NCBI GenBank assembly: GCA_024305105.1 | Contig: JAMWZA010000002.1 | Location: forward strand, 1-64,000 | Length of the DNA: 64,000 bases | Source: Marinoscillum sp. | GTDB taxonomy: Bacteria; Bacteroidota; Bacteroidia; Cytophagales; Cyclobacteriaceae | Direction: 5' to 3' | Shown here: positions 25,996 through 35,655 of the stretch, in pieces | Numbering within the stretch: the stretch's first letter is position 1 | Layout of the letters: each line of letters opens with the position of its first letter | Translations under genes and position numbers: made by a program | The notes under the pieces: generated by a model | Told to the model about the DNA's origin: nothing | What the model saw: the letters and a program-made list of their open reading frames with translations, nothing else | Databases searched by the model: none

Positions 25996-28900
25996 TTATT
26001 TGATTAAGATCTTTCCTTCTGCCAGTCTTTCTCCCATCTCAAATTTCATCACATAAAAACCAGCATTTAACTGGGATAAGTCAAGATGATACGTTTCAAT
26101 AGCTGCTTTTTTGTCCCACTGCTGACGATACACCACCTGACCTTCCAGAGAGTAAATATCCAGCTTTAAATTCCCTTTATATGTGTTATTAAGCTTTAGA
26201 CTCAACTTATCCACTGCTGGAATCGGGTAAACCGAAATCCCCGCTTTTGCCAAATTCACCAAGCCCAACACCTGCTCAACACTTAGTTCAAACAACTTAC
26301 TGGTAAAAGCGCCTCGTGCATCCAAAGCCTCTACTGAAATGGTAAATAGATCATTAGCACTGGAAATAGTAAGCCCATTCGTTTGCAACATCTTTCCAGA
26401 AATCGCAAACGCTGAATTATCTGACGTCTCATCTTCTGGAAGCGAAAAAGCCACATCATCCTCCTCAGGATCATCAGCTCCAAACTCCCCTACTTCATAC
26501 CCACTTACTTGAGTGAAAGGTATACTGGTATTGCTTAGACTTATATCAGCAGGAGGCTCATTCACATCTGATATTGTTATTATGAAACTGGACTCAACAA
26601 ACTCATCTCCCTGATCCGTCACTCTTACCCTTACCGAATAATCAGAAGTCGATTCGAAATCGAATATTTCGGCAGTTACTAAATTACCCCCGCTGATAGC
26701 AAAACGTTCATTATCATCAGCGCCTGTTCCCGATACCAACTCAAACGTATGCGCATCCGAAGTATCTTCATCCTCTGTCTCCAACAATCCTATCAATTCA
26801 CCTACATCCAAGCCTTCATCGATCTCTGAGTTGGTCAACGATATAGCAGTTGGCGCGTCATTCTCATCCGTGACTTCTATCGCCAAAGTATTAACTACTG
26901 TTCCTGAAGCAGCAACTGCCTGTATGCGTATACTAAGTTGTGATACATCTTCATGGTTCAGCTCAACAGCAGTCACAAGAGAATTATCAACGATATTAAA
27001 CAACTCATTATTGGTATCTCCACTTCCTGGTACAAGTGTATAGACAGCACTTTCTCCACCTGAGAGACTTAAATCTCCGACAACATAGCCTACTTCCTCG
27101 TTTTCGGGAACAATCAGTTGAGACAACACAATCGCCCCAACTGTATTGGCATCATAAACTTCAAATTCATCAATAGCTATTCCTTCTTTCGTCACAAAAG
27201 CATCTGCTATCAGGAAAAAAGAAAACTGAACATATGATTCTCCAGCTAGTTCACTAAGGTCAGCCTTAGCTCTCACATATCCACCTGTCCCAGTCCAACC
27301 TTCTTCACCCAACGCATCAAAAACTCCAGTATACCAATTGGCTAATCCAGCGGTTAAAATAGAAAAATTACTAACTGGTGAAGTCCTGTACGCAAACACG
27401 ACCCCATCAAAAGCCTCTTCCAAATCATACTTGATGTCAAACGCCACTTCCGGCTCATTAAGGTTAGTAAAGTCCATTACAGGAGACACTGCGGATGTGT
27501 AAGCCTCATCTGGATAATTAGAATCCAAATCAGTCATGAGCACTTGGGTACCTTGTGAAGCAGTGGAAAGACTGTTCTGAGCAGGTATTCCCACTTCCCA
27601 AATACCATTCAATGTCCACCCATGATCATCCGACTCAAAGCTGTCTAAATACGGATAAGTAGTAATGGGCACGATTTCTTCTTCACTTACTATCGTCAGA
27701 GAAGCTTGATCATTGTTCGTATTTTCATCCCCCGAAAGCGATACGACTACATCGACAATAAACGTTCCAGGGGTAGAAAAATCATAAGCAGTAACGAATG
27801 TGTGCGTGTACGTTCCACCTGAAGAAATGGTATTAGTCAAAGACTCTGAAGTTTGCTCCTCATCATTTACTGAATAGCTTAAACTGTAAGCAGAAATACT
27901 AGCTGATCCATTATTTCTAATCGTTACCTGAATACTTTCCTCTCCGAGAACTCCAGAGGATGGAGAATCAATCGAAACCACTTCCAGATCATTGGTGAAA
28001 TTTTGAGAAAATTTCCCGGAATAAACGCCGTTTCCATGAGTTCCTACCACTACCAGATTGTCTGAATTACGAGAAACCACATGTTCAACCACTACTGCTC
28101 CCAGGTTATCTATATCTTCTTGTTGCCAGACCGTATTAGACCCATTGATTGAAGTAGTAGTAAATAAACCGACGCTTGTACCAACGATATAAACGGATCC
28201 ATTATCCAAAATTCGAGTAGTTCTAATCGATGGACCGCTACCAGAACCATCCGTATTTTCCTCCAGATTACCACCTACGTGCGTCCAAGTAGCACCTCCA
28301 TCTGTCGTATGAAAAATACTTTTAACGGAATAGTTTGACACGACCACCAATAATTCATCCGGGTTATCTTCATTCACACCTATTCCGGAAATGTAATTTC
28401 CCGATGCATCAGCCGGAGATATATTTGTTACCACCGGAGTCCCGCTTGCAACTGACTGAACTTTATATACCATTCCACCAGTGGTACCTAGATAAGTCGT
28501 ACCATTACCAACAACACCAAACTCAGACACCACTCCTGACACCCCAGGAAGATCAATTCTTTTCCATCCTGAGGATGTTGTTGCTCCACTCGCCGAAGTG
28601 TTCACCCACAGGTCAGCATTTCCTCCCAAATAGAAAATGTCATCATTTTCATGATCTAAATAGAAAGGGGTGATAAACAAATCGGTCTCATAACCTGATG
28701 GTGTAATCTCGATGTAATTGTTTGGTGTAGCATCATTCTCATCCGAGTAAGGAATTCGGTAAACGTTAGCATTTTGAGAAGACATGTAGCGCATGGTTCC
28801 ATCGCTGGAATAAGCACTGTAAGCTCCATCTCCTGAAAATGGGTCATGCCAATCAACGGTCGTACTGGTGGTGAGGGTTTCCCAGGTTCCATTATCCTGA

Positions 28901-30372
28901 AATCCAGCCAAAATCTGATCACTTGGACCTATGGAAATGGCATAAACCTGAGTGGTTAGATATCCATTGTTTAACGGTGTCCATGTGATAGGCTCGGTAG
29001 AACTGTCCGTCACGCGCACATCTGCCGCATATTGTAACCCTCCGTCATTACCAGAAATGACCTGGTTTGGTGCTGATGGGTAAAAAACAAAGCTATGCTG
29101 ATCTGGATGATGGTTACTGTACAAAGCATAGCTGTTGTTGTTTGGAGTATACCCACCAATCCATTCAGTATTAGAAGTCGAGGCAAATCCATCGGTTGAT
29201 CTGTAAAGGTTTGTTCCTCCTATGATCACAAAATTTTCATCATCAGGCTTTACTTTGATCAAAAGATCATATCCACCTTGAGAGTTGAAATCACCAGTTA
29301 ATCCACCTTCTTGTGGTATATTCCCAGATCTGTCTTCCCATGTACCACTGGAATCATCGTACCTCCAAAGTGCGTGACCGGATGAATGACTGGAATTTTC
29401 AGCCAAAAGATAAATAACGTCAGTATTTGATTCAGAAACAGCTAGCTCACCACGATCCCCTGAAGCATAAGACGGGAAATTAGCAGAAGATATATCTGTC
29501 CACGTGATACCTCCATCCACTGACTTGACCACCCCCACTGTCGACAGATAAGCAAAAGCATCTCCATCAGGTCCAATAGCAACATCAGACCAGGCACCAT
29601 TGGAATTATTGTAAGTCTGTGACCAACTTGCTCCTCCATCTGTGGAGGTATAAAGACCAAAGTAATTTGCAACTATCACATTGCCAGAAGTAGGATCAAC
29701 CACTATCTCATGATTGATTTCGAAAGTCGCATTCCATTGTTCAGGACCTTCAGTAGACGTACTGGACAGTAAACTCCAACTCTCCCCTCCGTCAGTAGAT
29801 TTGAACACTCCATCTCCAATATAAAATGAACCACTTCCAGATGCCGAGTTACCGGAATACTCACCTGTGATGTAATACCAAACATTCGTTTGACCGTTTC
29901 GAGTATCTTGCGCTATTCCTGTGACACTTTGCAGTTCATTGCTACCTGTCGTTTTGATCCAGGACTGACCTCCATTGGTGGAGCGCCACATTCCACCTGA
30001 CACTCCGCCAGCCAGAATATTGTCTTCATTAGACACGTCTATAGCCAGCGCACGAGTTCGACCTCCAACATTAAATGGCCCTCTGTTGACCCAACCGGAG
30101 AGGTTATTTGTAACTCTACTCTTTGTGTTTTTGACACTTAGGCTGTTGTCATAGTACCGCAATTCGTTTTCACGAATGTATTCTGGAATCTTACCCAACT
30201 TAGGGTTTTGGTACTTCAATTTCATAAACTCAAGGCGAGCGGCGGGATCGTCCTCTTGGGTAGATATGGACATTTTACTTAAATACTTTCCTAAAACATA
30301 CTCATTTTGAGAGAATGCAGGAATTACCAGTGTCAATGACACTAGTAAAATGAATTGTTGTCGAATAGTCAT
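25996..30372 (-). CDS. very large secreted T9SS cargo: BNR/sortilin-like repeats, CARDB-like domain, cadherin-like repeats, C-terminal sorting domain
   Basis: Repeated STDGG(A/E)SWS motifs; NDAPTAISLTNSEIDEG and NEPPADISLS cadherin-like units; C-terminus ISVYPIPAVDKLSLKLNN..LDIYSLEGQVVYRQQ..LDLSQLNAGFYVMKFEMGERLAEGKILIK. Confidence 0.88.
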   Translation of the reverse strand: MTIRQQFILLVSLTLVIPAFSQNEYVLGKYLSKMSISTQEDDPAARLEFMKLKYQNPKLGKIPEYIRENELRYYDNSLSVKNTKSRVTNNLSGWVNRGPFNVGGRTRALAIDVSNEDNILAGGVSGGMWRSTNGGQSWIKTTGSNELQSVTGIAQDTRNGQTNVWYYITGEYSGNSASGSGSFYIGDGVFKSTDGGESWSLLSSTSTEGPEQWNATFEINHEIVVDPTSGNVIVANYFGLYTSTDGGASWSQTYNNSNGAWSDVAIGPDGDAFAYLSTVGVVKSVDGGITWTDISSANFPSYASGDRGELAVSESNTDVIYLLAENSSHSSGHALWRYDDSSGTWEDRSGNIPQEGGLTGDFNSQGGYDLLIKVKPDDENFVIIGGTNLYRSTDGFASTSNTEWIGGYTPNNNSYALYSNHHPDQHSFVFYPSAPNQVISGNDGGLQYAADVRVTDSSTEPITWTPLNNGYLTTQVYAISIGPSDQILAGFQDNGTWETLTTSTTVDWHDPFSGDGAYSAYSSDGTMRYMSSQNANVYRIPYSDENDATPNNYIEITPSGYETDLFITPFYLDHENDDIFYLGGNADLWVNTSASGATTSSGWKRIDLPGVSGVVSEFGVVGNGTTYLGTTGGMVYKVQSVASGTPVVTNISPADASGNYISGIGVNEDNPDELLVVVSNYSVKSIFHTTDGGATWTHVGGNLEENTDGSGSGPSIRTTRILDNGSVYIVGTSVGLFTTTSINGSNTVWQQEDIDNLGAVVVEHVVSRNSDNLVVVGTHGNGVYSGKFSQNFTNDLEVVSIDSPSSGVLGEESIQVTIRNNGSASISAYSLSYSVNDEEQTSESLTNTISSGGTYTHTFVTAYDFSTPGTFIVDVVVSLSGDENTNNDQASLTIVSEEEIVPITTYPYLDSFESDDHGWTLNGIWEVGIPAQNSLSTASQGTQVLMTDLDSNYPDEAYTSAVSPVMDFTNLNEPEVAFDIKYDLEEAFDGVVFAYRTSPVSNFSILTAGLANWYTGVFDALGEEGWTGTGGYVRAKADLSELAGESYVQFSFFLIADAFVTKEGIAIDEFEVYDANTVGAIVLSQLIVPENEEVGYVVGDLSLSGGESAVYTLVPGSGDTNNELFNIVDNSLVTAVELNHEDVSQLSIRIQAVAASGTVVNTLAIEVTDENDAPTAISLTNSEIDEGLDVGELIGLLETEDEDTSDAHTFELVSGTGADDNERFAISGGNLVTAEIFDFESTSDYSVRVRVTDQGDEFVESSFIITISDVNEPPADISLSNTSIPFTQVSGYEVGEFGADDPEEDDVAFSLPEDETSDNSAFAISGKMLQTNGLTISSANDLFTISVEALDARGAFTSKLFELSVEQVLGLVNLAKAGISVYPIPAVDKLSLKLNNTYKGNLKLDIYSLEGQVVYRQQWDKKAAIETYHLDLSQLNAGFYVMKFEMGERLAEGKILIK

Positions 30373-30381
30373 GGGTAATGT

Positions 30382-30750
30382 TTACTTTTTAGTGAATTTG
30401 GTAGCTGAGTATTTACCTCCACCAGGAGCAGGGGCATAGTTGAGAACAAACAACGAATCTGACGAGCTAAATTGATTGGAAACCCAAATAGTGTCACCAG
30501 CACTGAGCGGTTGTTTAAAACTAAACCCAACCTCTTTTACATCTTCAATCAAAAGACCAGTTGACGTTTGGTTTTTGGTAAATACCTTAGCTAATACCAG
30601 GCAATCATCGGGATTAACATTAGGAGGTACTACATCCGGAGCGCTTACCTGCTTCTCCTGTACGACGTTATCTCCTCGATTCGCTGATGGCTTGTTCTTA
30701 CATGATAGCACCATCAATCCGATGACAATAAATAGGAAGGTTGTTCTCAT
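30382..30750 (-). CDS. hypothetical lipoprotein
   Basis: MRTTFLFIVIGLMVLSCKNKPS lipobox; 10 bp upstream of the T9SS cargo gene, probably co-transcribed. Confidence 0.6.
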   Translation of the reverse strand: MRTTFLFIVIGLMVLSCKNKPSANRGDNVVQEKQVSAPDVVPPNVNPDDCLVLAKVFTKNQTSTGLLIEDVKEVGFSFKQPLSAGDTIWVSNQFSSSDSLFVLNYAPAPGGGKYSATKFTKK

Positions 30751-30805
30751 TTTAAGCAGTGATTTTAATTAGTAAGAAACAACATTATTTAGGCATTCAC
30801 AAATA

Positions 30806-31303
30806 TCACTTAGCTACCTGACCTCCCCATTCGGTGAGAGCTTGCTGCGACACATTGATATCATTAGCCACTTTTTCAAATGTGGGTCTTACTAAACTAA
30901 AAACGAACATAATAGCCAAATACGCTCCAGTGAACAAGTGCTGCTTGGTCAGATAAAACCCTACACATGCTAGTATTGCGGCCGCTTCAATCAACAAAAA
31001 TGACCGCACTTTACAGTGCAGATAAACGGTCAACCTACTGGATATGGAATCAACCTTTCTAATGGAACTGAGTGGTTTTTTTGGGTATCGAATTCCTAGT
31101 AAAACGACTGCTGCTGTAAGTACATTGAGGATTACCTGCATCCAAATCGCAAAGCTTCCTGTGATGATTGGAGCCGAAGGAAACTCACTTTGTGTGTCTA
31201 AAAAGATTATCCCAAAAGGAATAATGGAAAAAGCCACAATCCCATTAAACCATAAATTAAGACGATTATTGAACCGTTCCCATTGATTGTATCCACTTGC
31301 CAT
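30806..31303 (-). CDS. hypothetical multi-pass membrane protein
   Basis: 165 aa with about four hydrophobic segments. Confidence 0.6.
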   Translation of the reverse strand: MASGYNQWERFNNRLNLWFNGIVAFSIIPFGIIFLDTQSEFPSAPIITGSFAIWMQVILNVLTAAVVLLGIRYPKKPLSSIRKVDSISSRLTVYLHCKVRSFLLIEAAAILACVGFYLTKQHLFTGAYLAIMFVFSLVRPTFEKVANDINVSQQALTEWGGQVAK

Positions 31304-31428
31304 TCACTACTTCTTTATTGACGTCTACAAAACTAAACACATTTTCGACAGGCAACCTTTTTCAAGTCTTCACGTAATTTATATTGATATCAAAATGATA
31401 TCACTTTAGTCAACTAAACTTTACGCTC

Positions 31429-32286
31429 ATGCAATCAAACGAAAAATCTCATTCTCCTTTATCAGGTTATGTGGCTTTATTCTTTGTCTTTATGCTAATA
31501 ATTGGCTCTGTGGGGTTAATTGTAGTCACTAAACAAGCATTTTTCGGCTTCACCTTTTTTATTGGCCTGGTGATGGTTCCTGGTTTCTTTTTCGTCAACC
31601 CAAACGGCTCGCGAGTATTGGTCCTTTTTGGAAAATACATCGGCACAGTCAAGAAAAATGGATTCTTTTGGGTAAACCCATTTTATTACAAAAAGAAAAT
31701 CTCCCTTCGTGCACGTAATTTCGATAGTGAGCGTGTCAAAGTGAACGACAGTATTGGTAACCCGATTCTCATATCGGTGATATTGGTTTGGAGGGTACGA
31801 GACACCTTTTCTGCTGCATTTGAAGTAGACGATTACGAAAACTTCGTACGCGTCCAAACAGATGCTGCAGTTAGAAAACTCGCTGGCAGCTATCCATATG
31901 ACAACTTTGATGATGCTCAGGCGGAAATCACCTTAAGGTCTGGACTGGATGAAGTGAATGAACATTTGGAGCGAGAAATAGAGGAGCGGTTGTCCATAGC
32001 GGGAATAGAAATTCTCGAGGCTCGAATTGGCTACCTGGCATACGCAGAAGAAATTGCTGGAGCAATGCTTCGCAGACAACAAGCCACAGCCATCGTAGCG
32101 GCAAGGCACAAAATTGTGGAAGGTGCTGTGAGCATGGTGGAAATGGCGCTCGATCAAATAAACCAAAAGCAGTTGATCGTATTGGATGAGGAAAAAAAGG
32201 CTGCGATGGTCAGCAATTTGATGGTTGTCCTTTGTGCTGACAAAGATGTTGCTCCCGTGGTGAATTCAGGAACCTTGCATCATTAA
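31429..32286 (+). CDS. SPFH/Band 7 domain membrane protein
   Basis: Two N-terminal TMs, NGSRVLVLFGKYIGTVKKNGFFWVNPFYYKKKISLRARNFDSERVKVNDSIGNPILISVILVWRV; YAEEIAGAMLRRQQATAIVAARHKIVEGAV. Confidence 0.9.
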   Translation: MQSNEKSHSPLSGYVALFFVFMLIIGSVGLIVVTKQAFFGFTFFIGLVMVPGFFFVNPNGSRVLVLFGKYIGTVKKNGFFWVNPFYYKKKISLRARNFDSERVKVNDSIGNPILISVILVWRVRDTFSAAFEVDDYENFVRVQTDAAVRKLAGSYPYDNFDDAQAEITLRSGLDEVNEHLEREIEERLSIAGIEILEARIGYLAYAEEIAGAMLRRQQATAIVAARHKIVEGAVSMVEMALDQINQKQLIVLDEEKKAAMVSNLMVVLCADKDVAPVVNSGTLHH

Positions 32287-32291
32287 TAATC

Positions 32292-32840
32292 ATGAAAGGC
32301 AAATTATTATATACCGAAAAACAAACCTTCAGAAATACGTTTTTCTGGTGGCTCCAGGCTGTGATCAGCCTTGGAGTCATTGGTGCTTTTACCTTTGGGC
32401 TTAGCAAACAAATCATTTCTGGAGAACCGTGGGGCGATAATCCAATGAGCGATACGGCACTAATCATAACCTCTCTGGGGACCCTGGTTTTATTGGGGGG
32501 AATTCAGTGGCTGTTTACTGTGATGAACCTAATCATCGAAATAGATCACAGGAATCTTTATTATTCCTACTACCCGTTTGTGAGAAGCAAACGAAAAGTA
32601 GCTAAAGGTGACATTAAGTCCATGGAGGTACGTAAATACAAACCCATTTTGGAATATGGAGGTTGGGGGTATCGTATAAGCCCAGGAAATGGCAAAGCCC
32701 TTAACATCAAAGGCAAATGGGGATTGCAACTAGTTTTCAAGAATGGCGATAAGTTGCTGCTGGGAACTCAAAAAAAAGAAGCGCTAGCTAGGGCCATAGA
32801 GGAATTAAAACAACACTGGAACGAGGCGAATTATGGCTAA
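32292..32840 (+). CDS. membrane protein with PH-like cytoplasmic region
   Basis: Two TMs then EIDHRNLYYSYYPFVRSKRKVAKGDIKSMEVRKY..GLQLVFKNGDKLLLGTQKKEALARAIEEL. Confidence 0.6.
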   Translation: MKGKLLYTEKQTFRNTFFWWLQAVISLGVIGAFTFGLSKQIISGEPWGDNPMSDTALIITSLGTLVLLGGIQWLFTVMNLIIEIDHRNLYYSYYPFVRSKRKVAKGDIKSMEVRKYKPILEYGGWGYRISPGNGKALNIKGKWGLQLVFKNGDKLLLGTQKKEALARAIEELKQHWNEANYG

Positions 32841-32997
32841 GAAAAAACCATTTGTTCTGAGAATGGATGAAGAAATCCAAAAGGCTATAGAGAAATGGGC
32901 TGCTGATGAATTTCGAAGTACCAATGGTCAACTGGAGTGGATGATCCACAAGGCCCTGAAAGAAGCTGGCAGGCTACCAAAAAAGGATAAGGAATAA
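32833..32997 (+). CDS. Arc-like ribbon-helix-helix small protein (54 aa), missing from the ORF track
   Basis: MAKKKPFVLRMDEEIQKAIEKWAADEFRSTNGQLEWMIHKALKEAGRLPKKDKE*; start overlaps the upstream stop by 8 nt. Confidence 0.72.
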   Translation: MAKKKPFVLRMDEEIQKAIEKWAADEFRSTNGQLEWMIHKALKEAGRLPKKDKE

Positions 32998-33001
32998 CTC
33001 C

Positions 33002-34102
33002 CTATCCTATCTCTACTTTGATCTTATCTGATTTTGGTTTACCTACACACAATAGCACGTAGCCTTCATCCATTTCTGCCTGACTGATCCCATGCGCATC
33101 TTCCTGATCGACTTCCCCCTCCAGGCACTTTGCTCTGCAAGCTGTACATAATCCACTCTGACAAGAATAGGGCATATCCAACTCTGCATCTAAACCTGCA
33201 TCAAGAATTGCTGTATCTGAATCTACTTCTACGGTATGTTCCTCACCATCCATAATGATGGTTACTTCACTTTTGCCACCGGAAGCGCTACTGGTATTGT
33301 TGTCCACTATTACTGAAGGAGAAGTCTTGCCTGCATCAAAGCTTTCCATTCGAACCTTTTCATCTTCAATCCCCAGCAACTTAAGGCCTTCAGATGCAAT
33401 GTTCATCATTGGCTCCGGCCCACAAATAAAGAACTCCGTAGCCTTATCTATTCCCAATCCATCCACTATATCTCGCATGGACTCAGCGGTAGGCCTACCA
33501 GAATGAGACGCAAATCCATTGTTATCTTCCAGGATATGAACTAACTGAAATCGATCGCCATACTCTTCCTGAAGTTTGGATAGCGCTTCCTTGAAAATAA
33601 TATAGTCTTCACTTCGATTACCATAAACCAGCGACACTTTGCTGTCAGGCTCTTTCAGCAACACTGAGCGTAAGATGGAATAAAGTGGTGTGATCCCACT
33701 TCCTCCTCCAAGAAATACCACATGTCGTTTGGACGCGGAAGTATAATCTGTCGTAAACATGCCCATTGGCTCCATTATTTCGAGCTCGTCACCCGCCTTA
33801 ATGGCATCATTCAAATGATTGGACATAATACCGCCTGGCACTCGCTTCACAGTTACAGCAGGAAACTCATCGATAAAAGGCGTGGTACAAAGTGAGTAAG
33901 CTCTTCTGACTTTCTTCCCCTCCACTTCTTTGATAATGGTAATAAACTGCCCTGGTTTGTAAGAAAACTCCCCTTCTGGCTTTTCAAAAACGAGATTAAC
34001 CGCTTCTTCAGCTATATTCACTACCTCCTTAACAACCAGGTTTTGATACCTGCTATCCTTGTTACTCTCTTTCTTTTTTTTCTTGAAAAATCCAAAGGCC
34101 AT
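33002..34102 (-). CDS. ferredoxin--NADP(+) reductase / PaaE-like flavodoxin reductase with C-terminal 2Fe-2S domain
   Basis: RRAYSLCTTP FAD motif, FLGGGSGITPLYSILRSVL, CGPEPMM, C-terminal PYSCQSGLCTACRAKCLEG. Confidence 0.92.
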   Translation of the reverse strand: MAFGFFKKKKKESNKDSRYQNLVVKEVVNIAEEAVNLVFEKPEGEFSYKPGQFITIIKEVEGKKVRRAYSLCTTPFIDEFPAVTVKRVPGGIMSNHLNDAIKAGDELEIMEPMGMFTTDYTSASKRHVVFLGGGSGITPLYSILRSVLLKEPDSKVSLVYGNRSEDYIIFKEALSKLQEEYGDRFQLVHILEDNNGFASHSGRPTAESMRDIVDGLGIDKATEFFICGPEPMMNIASEGLKLLGIEDEKVRMESFDAGKTSPSVIVDNNTSSASGGKSEVTIIMDGEEHTVEVDSDTAILDAGLDAELDMPYSCQSGLCTACRAKCLEGEVDQEDAHGISQAEMDEGYVLLCVGKPKSDKIKVEIG

Positions 34103-34201
34103 ATTTCCTGCTTTTTTAAAGTCGGGCAAAGGTAAATCTCAGAGCTTTGCCTGACAAGTTTATTGTAATCAGCTATTTTTGCATCCTCAAAATTTCACTT
34201 C

Positions 34202-35545
34202 ATGCAACTAAACGATCTCACAGCGATCTCGCCAATTGATGGCCGATATAGAAATAAAGTAGAATCATTAGCTCCATACTTCTCTGAGTATGCGCTGATA
34301 AAATACCGGGTAAAAGTAGAGGTGCTCTACTTTATTGCACTATGCGAAGTTCCGCTTCCTCAGCTCAAAAATGTTGATCACAGCAAGTTCCCTCAGCTAA
34401 AAGACATTTATGAAAGCTTCACAGAAGCTGATGCAACCAAGATCAAGGAGATTGAAAAAGTTACGAACCATGATGTAAAAGCGGTTGAGTACTTTATTAA
34501 GGAGAAATTTGATGCGCTTGGGTTGAGTGAATTCAAAGAATTCATTCACTTTGGACTAACCTCGCAGGACATTAACAACACGTCCATTCCACTTTCTACC
34601 AAACATGCATTGGTGGATGTGTTTATTCCATTTCTTCAAGAGATTCACCAACTCATCGGCAAGGTATCAAAGCAATGGAGCGAGATTCCAATGCTAGCAA
34701 AGACACATGGGCAACCTGCTTCACCAACCCGTTTGGGAAAAGAAATCGAAGTATTCGTCAGCCGGCTTAATGAGCAGATGGGATTATTAGATTCCACGGT
34801 TTATGCGGCAAAGTTTGGTGGTGCTACTGGTAATTTCAATGCACACTATGTTGCATATCCAGACAATGACTGGCATGCTTTCGGCAATCAGTTTGTGTCC
34901 GAAAAACTAGGGCTCAAAAGAAGCTTTCCTACTACTCAGATTGAGCACTATGACCACTTCGCAGCACTATTTGATGCAATCAAACGTATTAATACCATCT
35001 TACTAGACTTTAGTAAAGATGTGTGGCAGTACGTGGCTATGAATTATTTCAAACAAAAAATCAATCCACACGAAGTAGGCTCATCGGCAATGCCTCACAA
35101 AGTCAATCCGATTGATTTTGAAAATGCTGAAGGAAATCTGGGAATTGCCAATGCTTTATTTGAGCACTTGAGTGCTAAACTCCCCATTTCAAGGCTTCAA
35201 AGAGACCTGACAGACTCAACCGTACTGAGAAATGTAGGTGTTCCTGTAGCTCATACCTTGATAGCGCTTAGCTCCTTGAAAAAAGGAATTAACAAGCTAG
35301 AGGTCAATGAAGAAGCCATTCGAAAAGATTTGGACGACAACTGGGCAGTAGCGGCCGAAGCAATCCAAACGATCTTAAGACGTGAAGCCTATCCAAATCC
35401 TTATGAAGCGTTGAAAGCATTGACTAGAACTGGAGATAAGATTACAAAAGAAACACTTCATGTATTTATAAATGGGCTGGACGTATCGGACGAGATCAAA
35501 CAAGAGTTGATGCAGATCACTCCATTCAATTATACTGGCAGGTAA
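34202..35545 (+). CDS. purB: adenylosuccinate lyase
   Basis: LTAISPIDGRYRNKVESLAPYFSEYALIKYRV; signature GSSAMPHKVNPIDFENAEGN. Confidence 0.96.
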   Translation: MQLNDLTAISPIDGRYRNKVESLAPYFSEYALIKYRVKVEVLYFIALCEVPLPQLKNVDHSKFPQLKDIYESFTEADATKIKEIEKVTNHDVKAVEYFIKEKFDALGLSEFKEFIHFGLTSQDINNTSIPLSTKHALVDVFIPFLQEIHQLIGKVSKQWSEIPMLAKTHGQPASPTRLGKEIEVFVSRLNEQMGLLDSTVYAAKFGGATGNFNAHYVAYPDNDWHAFGNQFVSEKLGLKRSFPTTQIEHYDHFAALFDAIKRINTILLDFSKDVWQYVAMNYFKQKINPHEVGSSAMPHKVNPIDFENAEGNLGIANALFEHLSAKLPISRLQRDLTDSTVLRNVGVPVAHTLIALSSLKKGINKLEVNEEAIRKDLDDNWAVAAEAIQTILRREAYPNPYEALKALTRTGDKITKETLHVFINGLDVSDEIKQELMQITPFNYTGR

Positions 35546-35655
35546 GCTGGAATGGATGGGTATATTGGTTCCCTTACTGTCGGATGGAAACATCCGGCAG
35601 AACCTGAATAGCTAATAAAGCTGATAAAAATATTCGAGTGAATCAGTTTAAGTGA

